A program made the position numbers and the translations under genes. Shown piece by piece: positions 1-7,902 of a DNA stretch of 26,255 nt. Within the stretch, counting starts at the first letter, position 1; each line of letters begins with the position of its first letter. The notes beneath the pieces were generated by a model. That model made no database searches. It saw only the letters and a program-made list of their open reading frames with translations, and was not told the origin of the DNA. The DNA is from JBEKYD01 sp049509915 (GTDB lineage: Bacteria; Acidobacteriota; Terriglobia; Bryobacterales; Bryobacteraceae): the NCBI GenBank assembly GCA_049509915.1, contig JBEKZL010000073.1, positions 1 to 26,255 of the forward strand, in the 5' to 3' direction.

Positions 1-200
1 TCGCTAGAGCGGCGGCCGAGGCACTCGCCGCCGAGGGTGTACGTTCCGGCAGGTTGACCGTCTATCAAGCCCGACAGATGCTGGGGATTCGATCTCGTTA
101 TGAGATGGATGGATTTCTCAAAGCACGCGGCGTACTTCTTCCCGATGCCATCGAGCAGGTCCTCACCGATAGCGATACGGCAATCGCGTTTTCGAAATGA
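1..200 (+). CDS. UPF0175-type antitoxin, 5'-truncated by the window edge
   Basis: An open frame runs in from the left edge (first full codon at base 3) to the TGA at 198-200. The visible 65 residues read as a UPF0175-family antitoxin: an Ala/Glu-rich helix, then SGRLTVYQARQMLGI, then a segment around YEMDGFLKARGVLLP. This matches the usual order of the family, a short winged-helix-like DNA-binding core followed by a C-terminal toxin-contacting tail. The stop overlaps the next start by ATGA, typical of a cotranscribed antitoxin-toxin pair. The role as an antitoxin that neutralises the downstream PIN-like protein and represses the operon is inferred from the family and its partner. The N-terminus is missing, so start and promoter cannot be judged. 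Confidence 0.75.
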   Translation, partial: ARAAAEALAAEGVRSGRLTVYQARQMLGIRSRYEMDGFLKARGVLLPDAIEQVLTDSDTAIAFSK

Positions 201-700
201 CGGTCGTCGTCGCCGACACGTCACGTATCAATTATCTTCTGCTCATCGGCCAGATTTCGATTCTTCCCGGGTTATATGACAAGATAGCGATTCCGCCGGA
301 AGTCCTCGCCGAACTGAAGGACGGCCATGCCCCGCCCGAGGTGCTGCGGTGGATCGAGGCACCTCCGGAATGGCTTCGCATCCGCCAGGGCCGAACGGTC
401 CTTGACGACCTGGCTTTGCATAAGATCGATTTGGGTGAGCGGGCGGCGATTCTACTCGCCCAGCAAGAACCTGACGTGCTGTTGCTGATTGACGATGCCG
501 CCGGCCGCGCCGAAGCAAACCGCCGCGGCATTCCGAACGTGGGAACCCTCGGTGTACTCCGAGCCGCCTCCATCCGTAAGCTCTTAGACTTGCGTGCCGC
601 ATTGAAGCGCCTGGCTGAAACTAATTTCCGCGTCACGGAGTCCCTCCTGGCGGATCTCCTCGCTGAGGATTCTGAACGCAAGCGGCGTGCGAATGGATAG
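197..700 (+). CDS. DUF3368 PIN-domain-like toxin (VapC-like RNase)
   Basis: 167 residues, full length for DUF3368. The N-terminus has the PIN-type strand with VVVADTSRINYL (Asp7). The downstream acidic positions expected of a PIN-like metal site are present: Glu39 in VLAEL, Glu81 in DLGERAAI and Asp99/Asp100 in LLIDDAAGR. These would bind Mg2+ for RNA cleavage, as in VapC toxins. The ATG lies inside the stop of the UPF0175 gene (ATGA), so translation is probably coupled. UPF0175-DUF3368 pairs are a known type II toxin-antitoxin arrangement. RNase activity and target are inferred. The gene ends 74 bases from the convergent histidine kinase gene. Confidence 0.85.
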   Translation: MTVVVADTSRINYLLLIGQISILPGLYDKIAIPPEVLAELKDGHAPPEVLRWIEAPPEWLRIRQGRTVLDDLALHKIDLGERAAILLAQQEPDVLLLIDDAAGRAEANRRGIPNVGTLGVLRAASIRKLLDLRAALKRLAETNFRVTESLLADLLAEDSERKRRANG

Positions 701-774
701 CCGTCGCCGCGGACTGGCGCGATTGGCTGGTCCGCAAATGGGCCTCTGCTGGGGCGATTGGCGTTTCGCCGCCA

Positions 775-2079
775 TCAGCCAGTCGCTTGCATCTTCCCGT
801 TTGAAATCGCCGGCAGCCGCATCTCCACTTCCAGCCCGGGATGCGCGTTGCGGGCGGTGATGGTGCCGCGATGGAGTTCGATGGCGCGGCGGGCGATGGA
901 CAGGCCCAGGCCGATGCCCCCGGAGTTGCGGCTGCGGTCGGCTCCCACCCGGTAAAAGGCGTCGAACAGGCGCCGCACCGATTCCTCCGGCACGCCCGGT
1001 CCGTAGTCGCGGACTCGCGCCACCACCGAGCCATTGGCGGTTTCGAGCGACACTTCCACGTCGGAATCGCGCGGCGCGTAGCGAATGGCGTTGCGGATCA
1101 CGTTTTCGAGCGCGCGACGCAGCAGCTCGGGGTCGCCGTCGAGCGTCGCCGGAATGCGCGTGGTGTAGCGTAGGCGGCAGCCGTGCGCGGCGGTTTCGAT
1201 TCCCGCGTCCTCCACTACCACCGCCAGCAGTTCGTCCAGGCGCACCGGCTCACGGCGCAGCAAGCTGGGGTCGCCCTCCGCGCGGGTCACCTGCAGCAGT
1301 TCGCCCACCAGCGAGTTCAGCCGGTCGGATTCCTTTTGGATCCGATTGAGGTGTGATTCCAGATCGTCGCCGGATCGGGCCAGCTCGATGGCGACTCCCA
1401 GCCTGGCCAGCGGCGAACGCAACTCGTGGGAGATGTCGAGCAGCAGGCGGCGCTCGGCGGCCAGCAGGGTTTCGGTGCGCTCCGCCATGCGGTCGAAGGT
1501 GCGGGCCAACTGCCCCAATTCGTCCCGCCGGGTCGACCCCACCCGCGCGCTCAGGTCGCCGCGCCCGAACCGTTCCACGGCTTTCTGCAGGGCGCGAACC
1601 GGGCTGGTCAGGTGCAGGGCGAACCAGTAGCACAACATCACCGCCGCCACAAAGAAAAACAGGTGGTCGGGGGTCAGGAACCAGGAGCCGACTTTAGGGT
1701 GCGGCACGATGAAGAACCAGTAGCGGCCGTCGTCGGCGGCGCGGGGAATCTCCGGAGCCGAATCCCCAAGGAGCGTGAGTATCGGATGATGGCCGGCGCG
1801 GCGGATCAAGCCGGAACGATCCTGATTGGTCAGCAGATCGCGCCCGGTCTCGTCGGTGAGCATTGCCTTGGCGTCGTAAATCCGCCCCAGGGTGTCCATA
1901 AAAGCCTGCAGCGCGGGCCGGCCCCCGCTTTCGTAGGCCGCCCGCGCCTCTTCGAGCTGAAAGGTGAGCAGGCGCGGATTGCGGCTGGCGTTGAGCGCCG
2001 ACAGGAATGCCGAACCCACCAGCGTAATCGCCAGCGTGCACCAAAACCACAGCAGGATTCTGGCGAACAGCGAGTTCAT
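775..2079 (-). CDS. Sensor histidine kinase, CpxA/EnvZ-like
   Basis: 434 residues with a complete classic architecture. A first membrane helix spans about 8-29 and a periplasmic sensor segment about 30-138. The second helix (about 139-158) leads into a HAMP domain (about 159-210, P160 through DRMAERTET). The HisKA domain has the H-box DISHELRSPLARL with phospho-acceptor His218. The HATPase domain carries the N-box ENVIRNAIRYAP (about 325-336), the G1 box DYGPGVP and the G2 region GGIGLGLSIARR. Its start codon overlaps the stop of the response regulator gene by ATGA, so the two are one operon. The protein should sense an envelope or extracytoplasmic signal and phosphorylate that regulator. The periplasmic domain is short and gives no ligand clue. 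Similarity to CpxA rests on domain order and the RR partner only. Confidence 0.92.
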   Translation of the reverse strand: MNSLFARILLWFWCTLAITLVGSAFLSALNASRNPRLLTFQLEEARAAYESGGRPALQAFMDTLGRIYDAKAMLTDETGRDLLTNQDRSGLIRRAGHHPILTLLGDSAPEIPRAADDGRYWFFIVPHPKVGSWFLTPDHLFFFVAAVMLCYWFALHLTSPVRALQKAVERFGRGDLSARVGSTRRDELGQLARTFDRMAERTETLLAAERRLLLDISHELRSPLARLGVAIELARSGDDLESHLNRIQKESDRLNSLVGELLQVTRAEGDPSLLRREPVRLDELLAVVVEDAGIETAAHGCRLRYTTRIPATLDGDPELLRRALENVIRNAIRYAPRDSDVEVSLETANGSVVARVRDYGPGVPEESVRRLFDAFYRVGADRSRNSGGIGLGLSIARRAIELHRGTITARNAHPGLEVEMRLPAISNGKMQATG

Positions 2080-2768
2080 TCGGCCGCGGCGTCCTGAGGC
2101 GTACGCGTAAACTGGTAGCCCACTCCGCGGATGGTCTTGATGAGCGTATCGCCGTGCTCGAGTTTTTTGCGCAGGTGGCTGATGTGCATGTCAATCGACC
2201 GGTCGAAAGGCGTTGCTTTCCGGCTATAGAAATTCTCCATCAGGGCGTCGCGCGAAAGCACCCGCCCCGCCGAGCGCATCAACATTTCCAGGATGTCGAA
2301 CTCGAAGGTGGTCAACTCCACCGTCTTACCGTGCGCCACTACTTCGCGCGTGCCCGTGTCGAGGGCGATGCCGTTCACCTCCAGGCGTCCGCCGGAGGCC
2401 GCCGGACGGGGTTCATAGCGGCGCAGAATGGCGCGAATGCGCGCCGCCAGTTCGCGCGGGTTGAAGGGCTTGGGCAGGTAGTCGTCGGCGCCCAGTTCCA
2501 GGCCGATGATGCGGTCCACGTCCTCGCTGCGCGCGGTCAACATAATCACCGGCACTTTGCTGCGCTGGCGCAGTCGGCGCAGGATCTCGAAGCCGTCCAT
2601 GCCGGGCAGCATCACGTCCAAAACCACCAGGTCGACGGCGCCGCTGGCGGCCCGCTCCAGGCCCTTCTGGCCCTCCAGTTCGCATTCCACGGTGAACCCT
2701 TCACGCTTGAGGAACTCGGTCATCAGGGAGCCGAGCTCAGCGTCGTCGTCTACCAGTAGAACGTTCAC
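2076..2768 (-). CDS. OmpR/CpxR-family response regulator
   Basis: 230 residues. The N-terminal receiver domain shows the acidic pocket (Asp7-Asp9), phospho-acceptor Asp51 in VVLDVMLPGMDG, the Thr in IMLTAR and Lys100 in YLPKPF. The C-terminal half (about 125-222) is an OmpR-type winged helix: LTTFEFDILEMLMR, then SRDALMENFY, then the recognition region around DRSIDMHISHLRKKL and IRTIRG-like KTIRGVGYQF. It is the first gene of a two-gene operon with the histidine kinase (ATGA overlap). It should bind direct repeats upstream of envelope or metal stress genes after phosphorylation. The spelling MENFYSRKATPFDRSIDMHISHLRKKL is CpxR-like, but a precise orthology call cannot be made without a search. 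Confidence 0.93.
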   Translation of the reverse strand: MNVLLVDDDAELGSLMTEFLKREGFTVECELEGQKGLERAASGAVDLVVLDVMLPGMDGFEILRRLRQRSKVPVIMLTARSEDVDRIIGLELGADDYLPKPFNPRELAARIRAILRRYEPRPAASGGRLEVNGIALDTGTREVVAHGKTVELTTFEFDILEMLMRSAGRVLSRDALMENFYSRKATPFDRSIDMHISHLRKKLEHGDTLIKTIRGVGYQFTRTPQDAAAE

Positions 2769-3356
2769 GGCTCAACATTATCACAACCCCAACGCGGCTC
2801 GAGTAAGGCTTTTCGGCGGATGCGTAAGAGTTCGTCAAGGCACTGAAAGAAGCCGCCGGCTTGCTACTCCAGCTCGCGCCAGCAAGCCGCGCCCCTGGTA
2901 CGGAAACTGGAGATCCCGGCCGCCGGCACGTAAGGCCAAAGCCGAACAGTTCGCGGCGCACGTGCGCCCACGCGCGCGGACGCGGACCAATCGGTAAACG
3001 CTTCTCGCCAGGCGTCCTGAAATGCTGAAAGCCCGGCCCACCGTTTTCGGCGCGCCGGGCTTTTTTCGCATTCTACGGAGTCTGCTTATGGTTGTCGCCA
3101 GATGATTGTGCGGCGGTCCCGCCCGCCCTGTCGTGGCGAGCGGCTTGCGAATGTCAAAGCCCACCGTCTCAACCGCACCACCCGGCCTCTGTTACAATAC
3201 TTACCAAAGCCGTGTGATGCGGGGGAAATTCATTATTTCTATCCCTCCCATTCACAATACTTTGCCGAAGCGGCACTGTAGAATCGGAAGAAGGCCCGTC
3301 GAGCGGGCGGGCTCTCCTGGGATTTGTGCCATTTCCAACGTGGCGGCTGGGACTTT
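2769..3356. other. 588-base intergenic region with structured stretch and terminator
   Basis: This gap separates the divergent response regulator and LysR genes. It should hold both promoters, but it is much longer than needed. No convincing protein is visible. Between about 2840 and 3066 it is rich in inverted repeats: an 8-bp perfect stem GGCTTGCT (2858-2865) with AGCAAGCC (2881-2888), and a 14-bp perfect palindrome GGCGCACGTGCGCC (2955-2968). A strong intrinsic terminator on the plus strand closes this stretch. From 3067 to 3356 I see only AT-richer sequence, including a TACAAT and a TAGAAT that could be -10 boxes for the LysR gene. No clear -35 partner was found. Confidence 0.6.
3028..3066 (+). 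terminator. Intrinsic terminator without an assigned upstream gene
   Basis: The arms AAAGCCCGGC (3028-3037) and GCCGGGCTTT (3054-3063) pair over 10 bp. The loop contains a second small stem CCG-TTTT-CGG (3041-3050). A run of six T follows directly (3061-3066). The T tract is on the plus strand, so it ends a rightward transcript. Yet no plus-strand protein gene lies between the response regulator start and here. The transcript is therefore likely a small RNA or a remnant of a lost gene. Confidence 0.75.
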
Positions 3357-4289
3357 ATGGACTTCGATCAACTCCATACGTTTCTTGAGATCGTTCGCTT
3401 GAAGAGTTTTTCGAAGGCCGCCCAGACCTGCTATCGCACCCAACCCGCGATCAGCGCTCAGGTTCGTCAACTCGAGCAGGAATTGCGGACGGAGCTTTTT
3501 GAGCGTTTTGGCAGCCGCATTTCGCTCACCACCGCGGGCCGCATTTTCGCCGAGTACGCCGAACAGATGCTGGACTTCCGGCGGCGCGCACAGGACGCCA
3601 TCGCCGAGCTCGAAGCCAACCCGCGCGGCGAACTGGTAATCGCCGCCAACGAAGCCACCTGCATCTACGTACTCCCCAAAGTTTTCTCCGAGTACCGCCG
3701 CCTGTTTCCCGCCGTGCAACTCCAGGTGGACCGTTCCTACGCGGCCCACGTGGTGGAAGCGGTGCTCGACAATTCGGCCGATTTCGGCCTGACGCAACTG
3801 CCTGTGGAAGAGAAGCGGCTGCAGGTGGTCAACGTCCACCACGACGAAATCCGCCTGCTGGTGCCCGCCGGCCACCCTCTGGCCGAGCACGTTTCGGTTA
3901 CGCCGGCCGACGTGGTGGAGAGCTTCCTGTTGCTTCCCAAGCATGGCAAGACCCGAACCCGGCTGAATCAATGGCTGGAACCGGTCGAGGACCGTCTGCG
4001 CATTTCGATGGAACTGGATTCCACCGAGATGATGAAGCGCTTCGTGCTGGCGGGACTGGGAGTGGCTTTTGTGGGCGTTTCCAACAGCCGGGAGGAGGTG
4101 GCCGCCGGTTCGGCGATCACGATTTCACTGGCACCCGATCCGATGGTGCGGCGGCTGGGATTAATCTACCGGAGGGATAAAGCGTTATCCAAAGCGGCAT
4201 TGGGATTCATCCAGGTAGTGTTGGATAATGTCGGTGACGAAGCCGCGGGGGTCAAACGGCCCAAAGCGCCGAAAATGGTCGCTTCATGA
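3357..4289 (+). CDS. LysR-family transcriptional regulator
   Basis: 310 residues, normal for the family. The N-terminal winged helix-turn-helix (about 1-60) begins MDFDQLHTFLEIVRLKSFSK and continues through AAQTCYRTQPAISAQVRQLE and GSRISLTTAGRIF. A linker helix and a two-lobed effector-binding domain follow (about 88-295). I chose ATG 3357 because the helix-turn-helix then starts at residue 1-2 as in nearly all LysR proteins. An upstream in-frame TTG at 3324 would add 11 residues unlike the family. The last codons overlap the next start by ATGA, so the downstream zinc-ribbon gene is translationally coupled. The effector is unknown. The usual divergently transcribed target is absent: the upstream neighbour is the two-component operon 588 bases away. 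Confidence 0.9.
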   Translation: MDFDQLHTFLEIVRLKSFSKAAQTCYRTQPAISAQVRQLEQELRTELFERFGSRISLTTAGRIFAEYAEQMLDFRRRAQDAIAELEANPRGELVIAANEATCIYVLPKVFSEYRRLFPAVQLQVDRSYAAHVVEAVLDNSADFGLTQLPVEEKRLQVVNVHHDEIRLLVPAGHPLAEHVSVTPADVVESFLLLPKHGKTRTRLNQWLEPVEDRLRISMELDSTEMMKRFVLAGLGVAFVGVSNSREEVAAGSAITISLAPDPMVRRLGLIYRRDKALSKAALGFIQVVLDNVGDEAAGVKRPKAPKMVAS

Positions 4290-4720
4290 CTTGCCACCGA
4301 TGCCGAAAAACGATTGACGAACGCGATGTTCGCTGCCCCTATTGCGGCCTTGCCAATGCCGGCGCCAATGGTCTCTACCAGACTTCGGTGGTGCGGATCG
4401 CCTCCGGCGCCGCGGATTTGGTATACCGGTCGGTGGATGAGGTTCCTGCCCCGCTTCGCCAGAAGCTCCTGGCGTCCACCAACAGTTCGAATTCGGCTAC
4501 CATCCTGATCGCCGACAGGCGTGGAAGGAAAGCGATCGCCAAGGCCGTCCGGGGCCTCCCGGGTTCCGCCAACCGGCGCCTGTACCGCTCACTGCTGCCG
4601 GTGGCGGATCCCGAGAAAGCGCCGTCCTGGTTCAACAGGGGCCGCCGCACGGCGATCCTGGTCGCCATGGGTGTTCTGGTGGTTTCGTTGGCGGCACTGT
4701 TGCTGCACAATCGCTGGTAA
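4286..4720 (+). CDS. Small zinc-ribbon protein with C-terminal membrane anchor
   Basis: 144 residues. The N-terminus is a zinc ribbon with two CxxC knuckles, CHRC at residues 3-6 and CPYC at about 17-20, probably holding one Zn2+. A hydrophilic middle carries basic stretches (about 85-105 and 118-124). The C-terminus is one hydrophobic helix, AILVAMGVLVVSLAALLL (about 123-140), followed by a short HNRW tail. It therefore looks like a tail-anchored membrane protein with its zinc ribbon in the cytoplasm. The start overlaps the LysR stop by ATGA, so it belongs to the same transcript. I recognise no named family, and the function is unknown. Confidence 0.75.
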   Translation: MTCHRCRKTIDERDVRCPYCGLANAGANGLYQTSVVRIASGAADLVYRSVDEVPAPLRQKLLASTNSSNSATILIADRRGRKAIAKAVRGLPGSANRRLYRSLLPVADPEKAPSWFNRGRRTAILVAMGVLVVSLAALLLHNRW

Positions 4721-4812
4721 TGTCCCTGTAGGACCATGGGAAATCGGCAACCTGGCCGGTAGCGGCAATGTTCGCCCTATAGTTCCCCTGGCGATGTGCC
4801 GATAACTATTGC

Positions 4813-5160
4813 ATGGAACGGCGACGCGAGCCCAGACTCAAACCTCAACAACCGGTGGTGGTAACGATCCTCGACCACTGCGGCAAGCTTCTGGACGCAG
4901 TCGTTCAGGATGTTTCCGGTCGTGGCCTGGGACTGCAGGTAACGCAGCCGATCGAAGTCGGCAAAGCATTGAAAATTCAACTGGAAAATGCAATGGTCCT
5001 GGGTGAATCGGTGTACTGCCAGGCGGCCGGAACAGGTTTTTATGTGGGCGTGGAACTCGACCAGATTCTGGACAGCCTGACCAGTCTGGCGCGATCGCTG
5101 GAGGAGTTTTCCTCGGAAGCCCCCGCTCCCGTCACCGACCCGGTACGCTTACGCCGATGA
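4813..5160 (+). CDS. PilZ-domain c-di-GMP-binding protein
   Basis: 115 residues, a stand-alone PilZ domain. The two signature motifs are visible: RxxxR at the N-terminus (Arg4-Arg8 within RRREPR) and DxSxxG (Asp33, Ser35, Gly38 in DVSGRGLGL). Beta-strand-like sequence follows, ending with GFYVGVELDQ. These motifs bind dimeric cyclic di-GMP in known PilZ domains. The C-terminal 25 residues are Ser/Pro-rich and likely flexible. It lies 92 bases after the zinc-ribbon gene on the same strand and may be cotranscribed. The output target, such as motility, exopolysaccharide or a membrane partner, cannot be told from the sequence. No convincing Shine-Dalgarno precedes the ATG. Confidence 0.88.
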   Translation: MERRREPRLKPQQPVVVTILDHCGKLLDAVVQDVSGRGLGLQVTQPIEVGKALKIQLENAMVLGESVYCQAAGTGFYVGVELDQILDSLTSLARSLEEFSSEAPAPVTDPVRLRR

Positions 5161-5284
5161 CCCGCTACTCCGCATGTTTCTCGCAGCCTTGTGGGCGCGA
5201 CAGAGGGGGTTGGAGAGCCCAACGGTGCAAGTCTTCGCGGATTTCCCGCCACCAATCCACGCATGCGTTATTCTGAGGTTTCTT

Positions 5285-6172
5285 ATGAATCGAAGAGCCG
5301 CGGTTTTTGGAGCTACCGGCCAATTGGGAGTCGAATTGGTCCGCGAATTAAAAGCCAGGCAATATGGCGTGACCGCCTGGGACCGCCAGCAGGTGGATAT
5401 TACCGACGCTTCGGCGGTGGAAAAGGCGCTAACTCAACTCGATGCCCAAGTGGTTTTTAATGCCGCTGCTTACAACCAGGTGGACGTAGCCGAGAAAGAA
5501 CCCCAAGCCGCCTTCCTGGTAAACGCTCTGGCGGTGAGGAATCTGGCGCTGGTCTGCCGCCAGATGGATGCGCGCCTGGTTCAATTCTCCACCGACTACG
5601 TTTTCGATGGCCATCATCGGCACCCTTACGCCGAGGACGATCCCCCCCATCCGCTGAGCGCCTATGCCGTGTCCAAACTGGCCGGAGAATTCTATGCGCG
5701 CGCCTATCTGGACCACGCCTTAATTGTGAGGACTTCCGGGGTCTTCGGACCCAGCGGCCTTCAAACCGCCAGGGGGAACTTTGTCGAGTTGATGATACGG
5801 CTGGCCGATGCCGGCCAACCCATCCGCGTCGTGGAAGATCATGTCGCATCGCCCACGTACGCCCCCTTGCTGGCGATGCGCGCCGTGGAACTGATGGAAC
5901 GCGGACAAACTGGGATCTTTCACGTGGGCGGTGGCGCGCCGATTTCCTGGTATCAATTTGCCCGCACCATCTTCGACGTGGCCAAACGCCAACCGATGCT
6001 CCTTGCCACCAATGAGCGCGAGTACCGCACAGCGGCGCGGCGCCCGAAATATTCGGCGCTATCGAACGGTAAAATGGAGCGGACCGGGCTGGGGCCCATG
6101 CCGACCTTGCGCGAAGCCCTGGAACGCTATTTCGCCGAGCGGGACCGGCAGGTCAGCGGGTTTCCGGTTTGA
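5285..6172 (+). CDS. rfbD: dTDP-4-dehydrorhamnose reductase, RmlD-like
   Basis: 295 residues, an extended short-chain dehydrogenase of the RmlD type. It reduces dTDP-6-deoxy-L-lyxo-4-hexulose to dTDP-L-rhamnose, the last step of L-rhamnose donor synthesis for cell-surface polysaccharide. The NAD(P)-binding glycine motif GATGQLG sits at residues 9-15. FNAAAYNQVDVAEKEP follows at about 58-73, STDYVFDG at 102-109, and the catalytic Tyr127-xxx-Lys131 is in YAVSK. The start at 5285 puts the Rossmann strand at the very N-terminus; the frame extends upstream to 5174 without family-like sequence. The rest of the rml operon (rmlA, B, C) is not nearby. The gene overlaps the convergent VWA gene tail-to-tail by 20 bases. 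It could also be a related sugar-nucleotide reductase with another substrate. Confidence 0.88.
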   Translation: MNRRAAVFGATGQLGVELVRELKARQYGVTAWDRQQVDITDASAVEKALTQLDAQVVFNAAAYNQVDVAEKEPQAAFLVNALAVRNLALVCRQMDARLVQFSTDYVFDGHHRHPYAEDDPPHPLSAYAVSKLAGEFYARAYLDHALIVRTSGVFGPSGLQTARGNFVELMIRLADAGQPIRVVEDHVASPTYAPLLAMRAVELMERGQTGIFHVGGGAPISWYQFARTIFDVAKRQPMLLATNEREYRTAARRPKYSALSNGKMERTGLGPMPTLREALERYFAERDRQVSGFPV

Positions 6173-7148
6173 TAGCGTAATATCCCTTGCGGGCCTGCGC
6201 CTTCAGATCCTTGCCGGAAAGCTTGATTTCGAGTTTGCGGTAAGACCCGTCTTTGACGTCGTTGCTGGGCGTGTATCCGATCGAGTATTGGGTGCGCATT
6301 TCCTCCTGGAGTTGGTGAAAGACCTCTTCCAGAGAATGACTGCGGTCCACCCGGTAGACGTGGCCGCCGGTGTCGTCGGAAAGCTTGTGCAGGGCGGAGT
6401 CTCCCCCCCCACCCATACCCATACCTCCGAACGGCCCCATTCGGGAGTAGAAATACGGGTCGAGATATTCAATGCTATAGATTACGGCATCAGCTTTCTG
6501 CGCCGCCTCCACCGCCTGGTTGATGTTCAGGCGGCTGCCCTCATCCACCCCGTCTGTAATCACCACGATCACCTTGCGGCCCACTTCGGTGCGAAGCTTA
6601 TCGGTGGCAGCCAGGTAAACGGCATCGTAAAGAATCGTGCCGCGCGGGCCACCGGCAGTGGGAACGGGACCGGGCCCGATTCCACCCACTCCGGAGCTAG
6701 GCCGCAACTGGTTGAGGGCGTCGTTAAGCAGCCGCGCGGAGTTGGTATAGTCCTGCAGCAATTCGGCCTCTTCGCCGAACATAATCAGGAACGCTTCGTC
6801 TTTCTTGTGCAGCACCTGGGAAAAGAACTGGGAAGCGGCGTTGTGTTCAATACCGATCAGGTTGACCTGGCTGCCACTGGTATCGACCAGCATCCCGATC
6901 GTCAGCGGGAGGTCGGTTTCCCGGGTGAAGTACTTGATGCTCTGTGGCTTGCCGTCCTCGAGGATAGTAAAATCGTTCTTTTCGAGGTTGGGTATCAGGG
7001 TGCCGTGCTTGTCGCGCACCGACGCCAGCACGTTCACCACGTTGACGTCCACATTAATCGACGGCAGGTCTTCGTCTGGCGGCTTCTGCTGCTGTGCCCC
7101 CAGCGGCGCCAGAGCGGCTATCAGGGTGAGGAGTTTCGCGATTCGCAT
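6153..7148 (-). CDS. Secreted VWFA-related acidobacterial protein
   Basis: 331 residues. Starting at ATG 7148 gives a signal peptide (MRIAKLLTLIAALAPLGAQQ). The start of the open frame upstream at 7292 would add 48 residues running into the divergent glycosylase gene. A conserved N-terminal beta module follows (about 30-78; NVVNVLASVRDKHG, then LEKNDFTILEDGKPQ). The von Willebrand A domain has the MIDAS residues in DTSGS (89-93), Thr171 in PRGTILYDAV and Asp199 in VITDGVDEGS. The C-terminus ends with YSIGYTPSN and ARKGYYA, as in the acidobacterial VWFA-related family. A Gly/Met-rich loop (GGMGMGGGG) is encoded by an 8-base homopolymer; the frame is intact. Likely an exported metal-dependent protein-binding factor. 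The partner is unknown. Confidence 0.88.
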   Translation of the reverse strand: MRIAKLLTLIAALAPLGAQQQKPPDEDLPSINVDVNVVNVLASVRDKHGTLIPNLEKNDFTILEDGKPQSIKYFTRETDLPLTIGMLVDTSGSQVNLIGIEHNAASQFFSQVLHKKDEAFLIMFGEEAELLQDYTNSARLLNDALNQLRPSSGVGGIGPGPVPTAGGPRGTILYDAVYLAATDKLRTEVGRKVIVVITDGVDEGSRLNINQAVEAAQKADAVIYSIEYLDPYFYSRMGPFGGMGMGGGGDSALHKLSDDTGGHVYRVDRSHSLEEVFHQLQEEMRTQYSIGYTPSNDVKDGSYRKLEIKLSGKDLKAQARKGYYAIKPETR

Positions 7149-7204
7149 GCCGGTAAAATTAAGACGCAGCGTGGAGCGCCTGTGTTTCAGAACGAGACAT
7201 CTCT

Positions 7205-7248
7205 GTATCAGGCAGATCCGTATCAAGCAGGTCTGAATGAAGCAAGCC
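7205..7248. repeat. Degenerate 15-bp tandem repeat in the VWA/alkA divergent region
   Basis: GTATCAGGCAGATCC (7205-7219) is followed directly by GTATCAAGCAGGTCT (7220-7234), differing at 3 of 15 positions. A weaker third unit, GAATGAAGCAAGCC, covers the start codon of the glycosylase gene. The copies sit in the 88-base gap between two divergent genes, so they could be operator half-sites. They are short and degenerate enough to be chance. Confidence 0.35.
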
Positions 7249-7839
7249 ATTTGCCACCTCAAGAAGTCCGACCCGGTTCTGGCGGCCATCATCGACCGCG
7301 TTGGTGACTATGGTATCGAATTCCGCGACCCGGATTTCGCCACACTGGTAAAATCCATCGTCTATCAGCAGCTCAGCGGGAGGGTAGCCAGCGTCATCTT
7401 CGCAAGGCTGGTGAAGGCCGCGGGCGATCCGCTGACGCCGGCGAGCATCCTGAAGCTTCGTCCCGCCCGTATGCGGTCGCTCGGGCTATCCACGCAAAAA
7501 ACCAAATATATCCGTGACTTAGCTCGGCATACGCGAGACGGAGCGGTGGTTTTCGAGGAGTTGGCCCAACTCTCCGATCAAGAGGTCATCGACCGGCTGA
7601 CCAGGGTCAGGGGGATTGGCGCCTGGACCGTTCATATGTTCCTGATCTTCGCCCTGCGCCGCCCGGACATTCTGCCGACGGGCGATCTCGCCATCCGCAG
7701 CGCAATTCGCAAGGCGTATGGATTGAACGAGTTGCCGCGCGCCGCGGAAATGGAAGAACTAGCTCGGCGCTGGCGTCCTTACTGCACCGTGGCGAGTTGG
7801 TATCTCTGGCGCAGCGTTGAACCCAATGCGAATCTCTAG
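7237..7839 (+). CDS. DNA-3-methyladenine glycosylase II family (AlkA-like, HhH-GPD)
   Basis: 200 residues, a short AlkA/Mag1-type base-excision DNA glycosylase. It removes alkylated purines from DNA by hydrolysing the N-glycosidic bond. The helix-hairpin-helix is at about 118-136 (LTRVRGIGAWTVHMFL). The catalytic Asp follows at the expected spacing (Asp150 in LPTGDLAIR). The N-terminal part has the usual SIVYQQLSGRVASVIFARL. The C-terminal RRWRPYCTVASWYLWR is a strong family marker. The extra N-terminal beta domain of E. coli AlkA is missing, as in many compact homologues. It is divergent from the VWA gene. Substrate range cannot be read from sequence. Confidence 0.9.
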   Translation: MKQAICHLKKSDPVLAAIIDRVGDYGIEFRDPDFATLVKSIVYQQLSGRVASVIFARLVKAAGDPLTPASILKLRPARMRSLGLSTQKTKYIRDLARHTRDGAVVFEELAQLSDQEVIDRLTRVRGIGAWTVHMFLIFALRRPDILPTGDLAIRSAIRKAYGLNELPRAAEMEELARRWRPYCTVASWYLWRSVEPNANL

Positions 7840-7891
7840 CGCGGCCATTGTTGCGCGTAGTGCCCCAATTACCGCTAGAATTTTGTTTTTT
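7835..7891 (+). terminator. Possible terminator of the glycosylase gene
   Basis: TCTAGCG at the stop codon (7835-7841) pairs with CGCTAGA (7873-7879) across a long loop that itself contains GC-rich sequence. A T-rich tract (ATTTTGTTTTTT) follows immediately. The long loop makes this weaker than a classic hairpin. Confidence 0.4.
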
Positions 7892-7902
7892 CAGTCCATT
7901 TT

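Noticed and set aside
2840..3066. 6S, SRP or RNase P RNA in the terminated region
   Set aside because: I looked for the RNase P core and the SRP GGAAGCAGC loop and did not find them; 6S cannot be supported by eye.
6400..6420. Frameshift at the C tract in the VWA gene
   Set aside because: The frame reads through the homopolymer into Gly-rich sequence and the conserved C-terminus, so it is intact.
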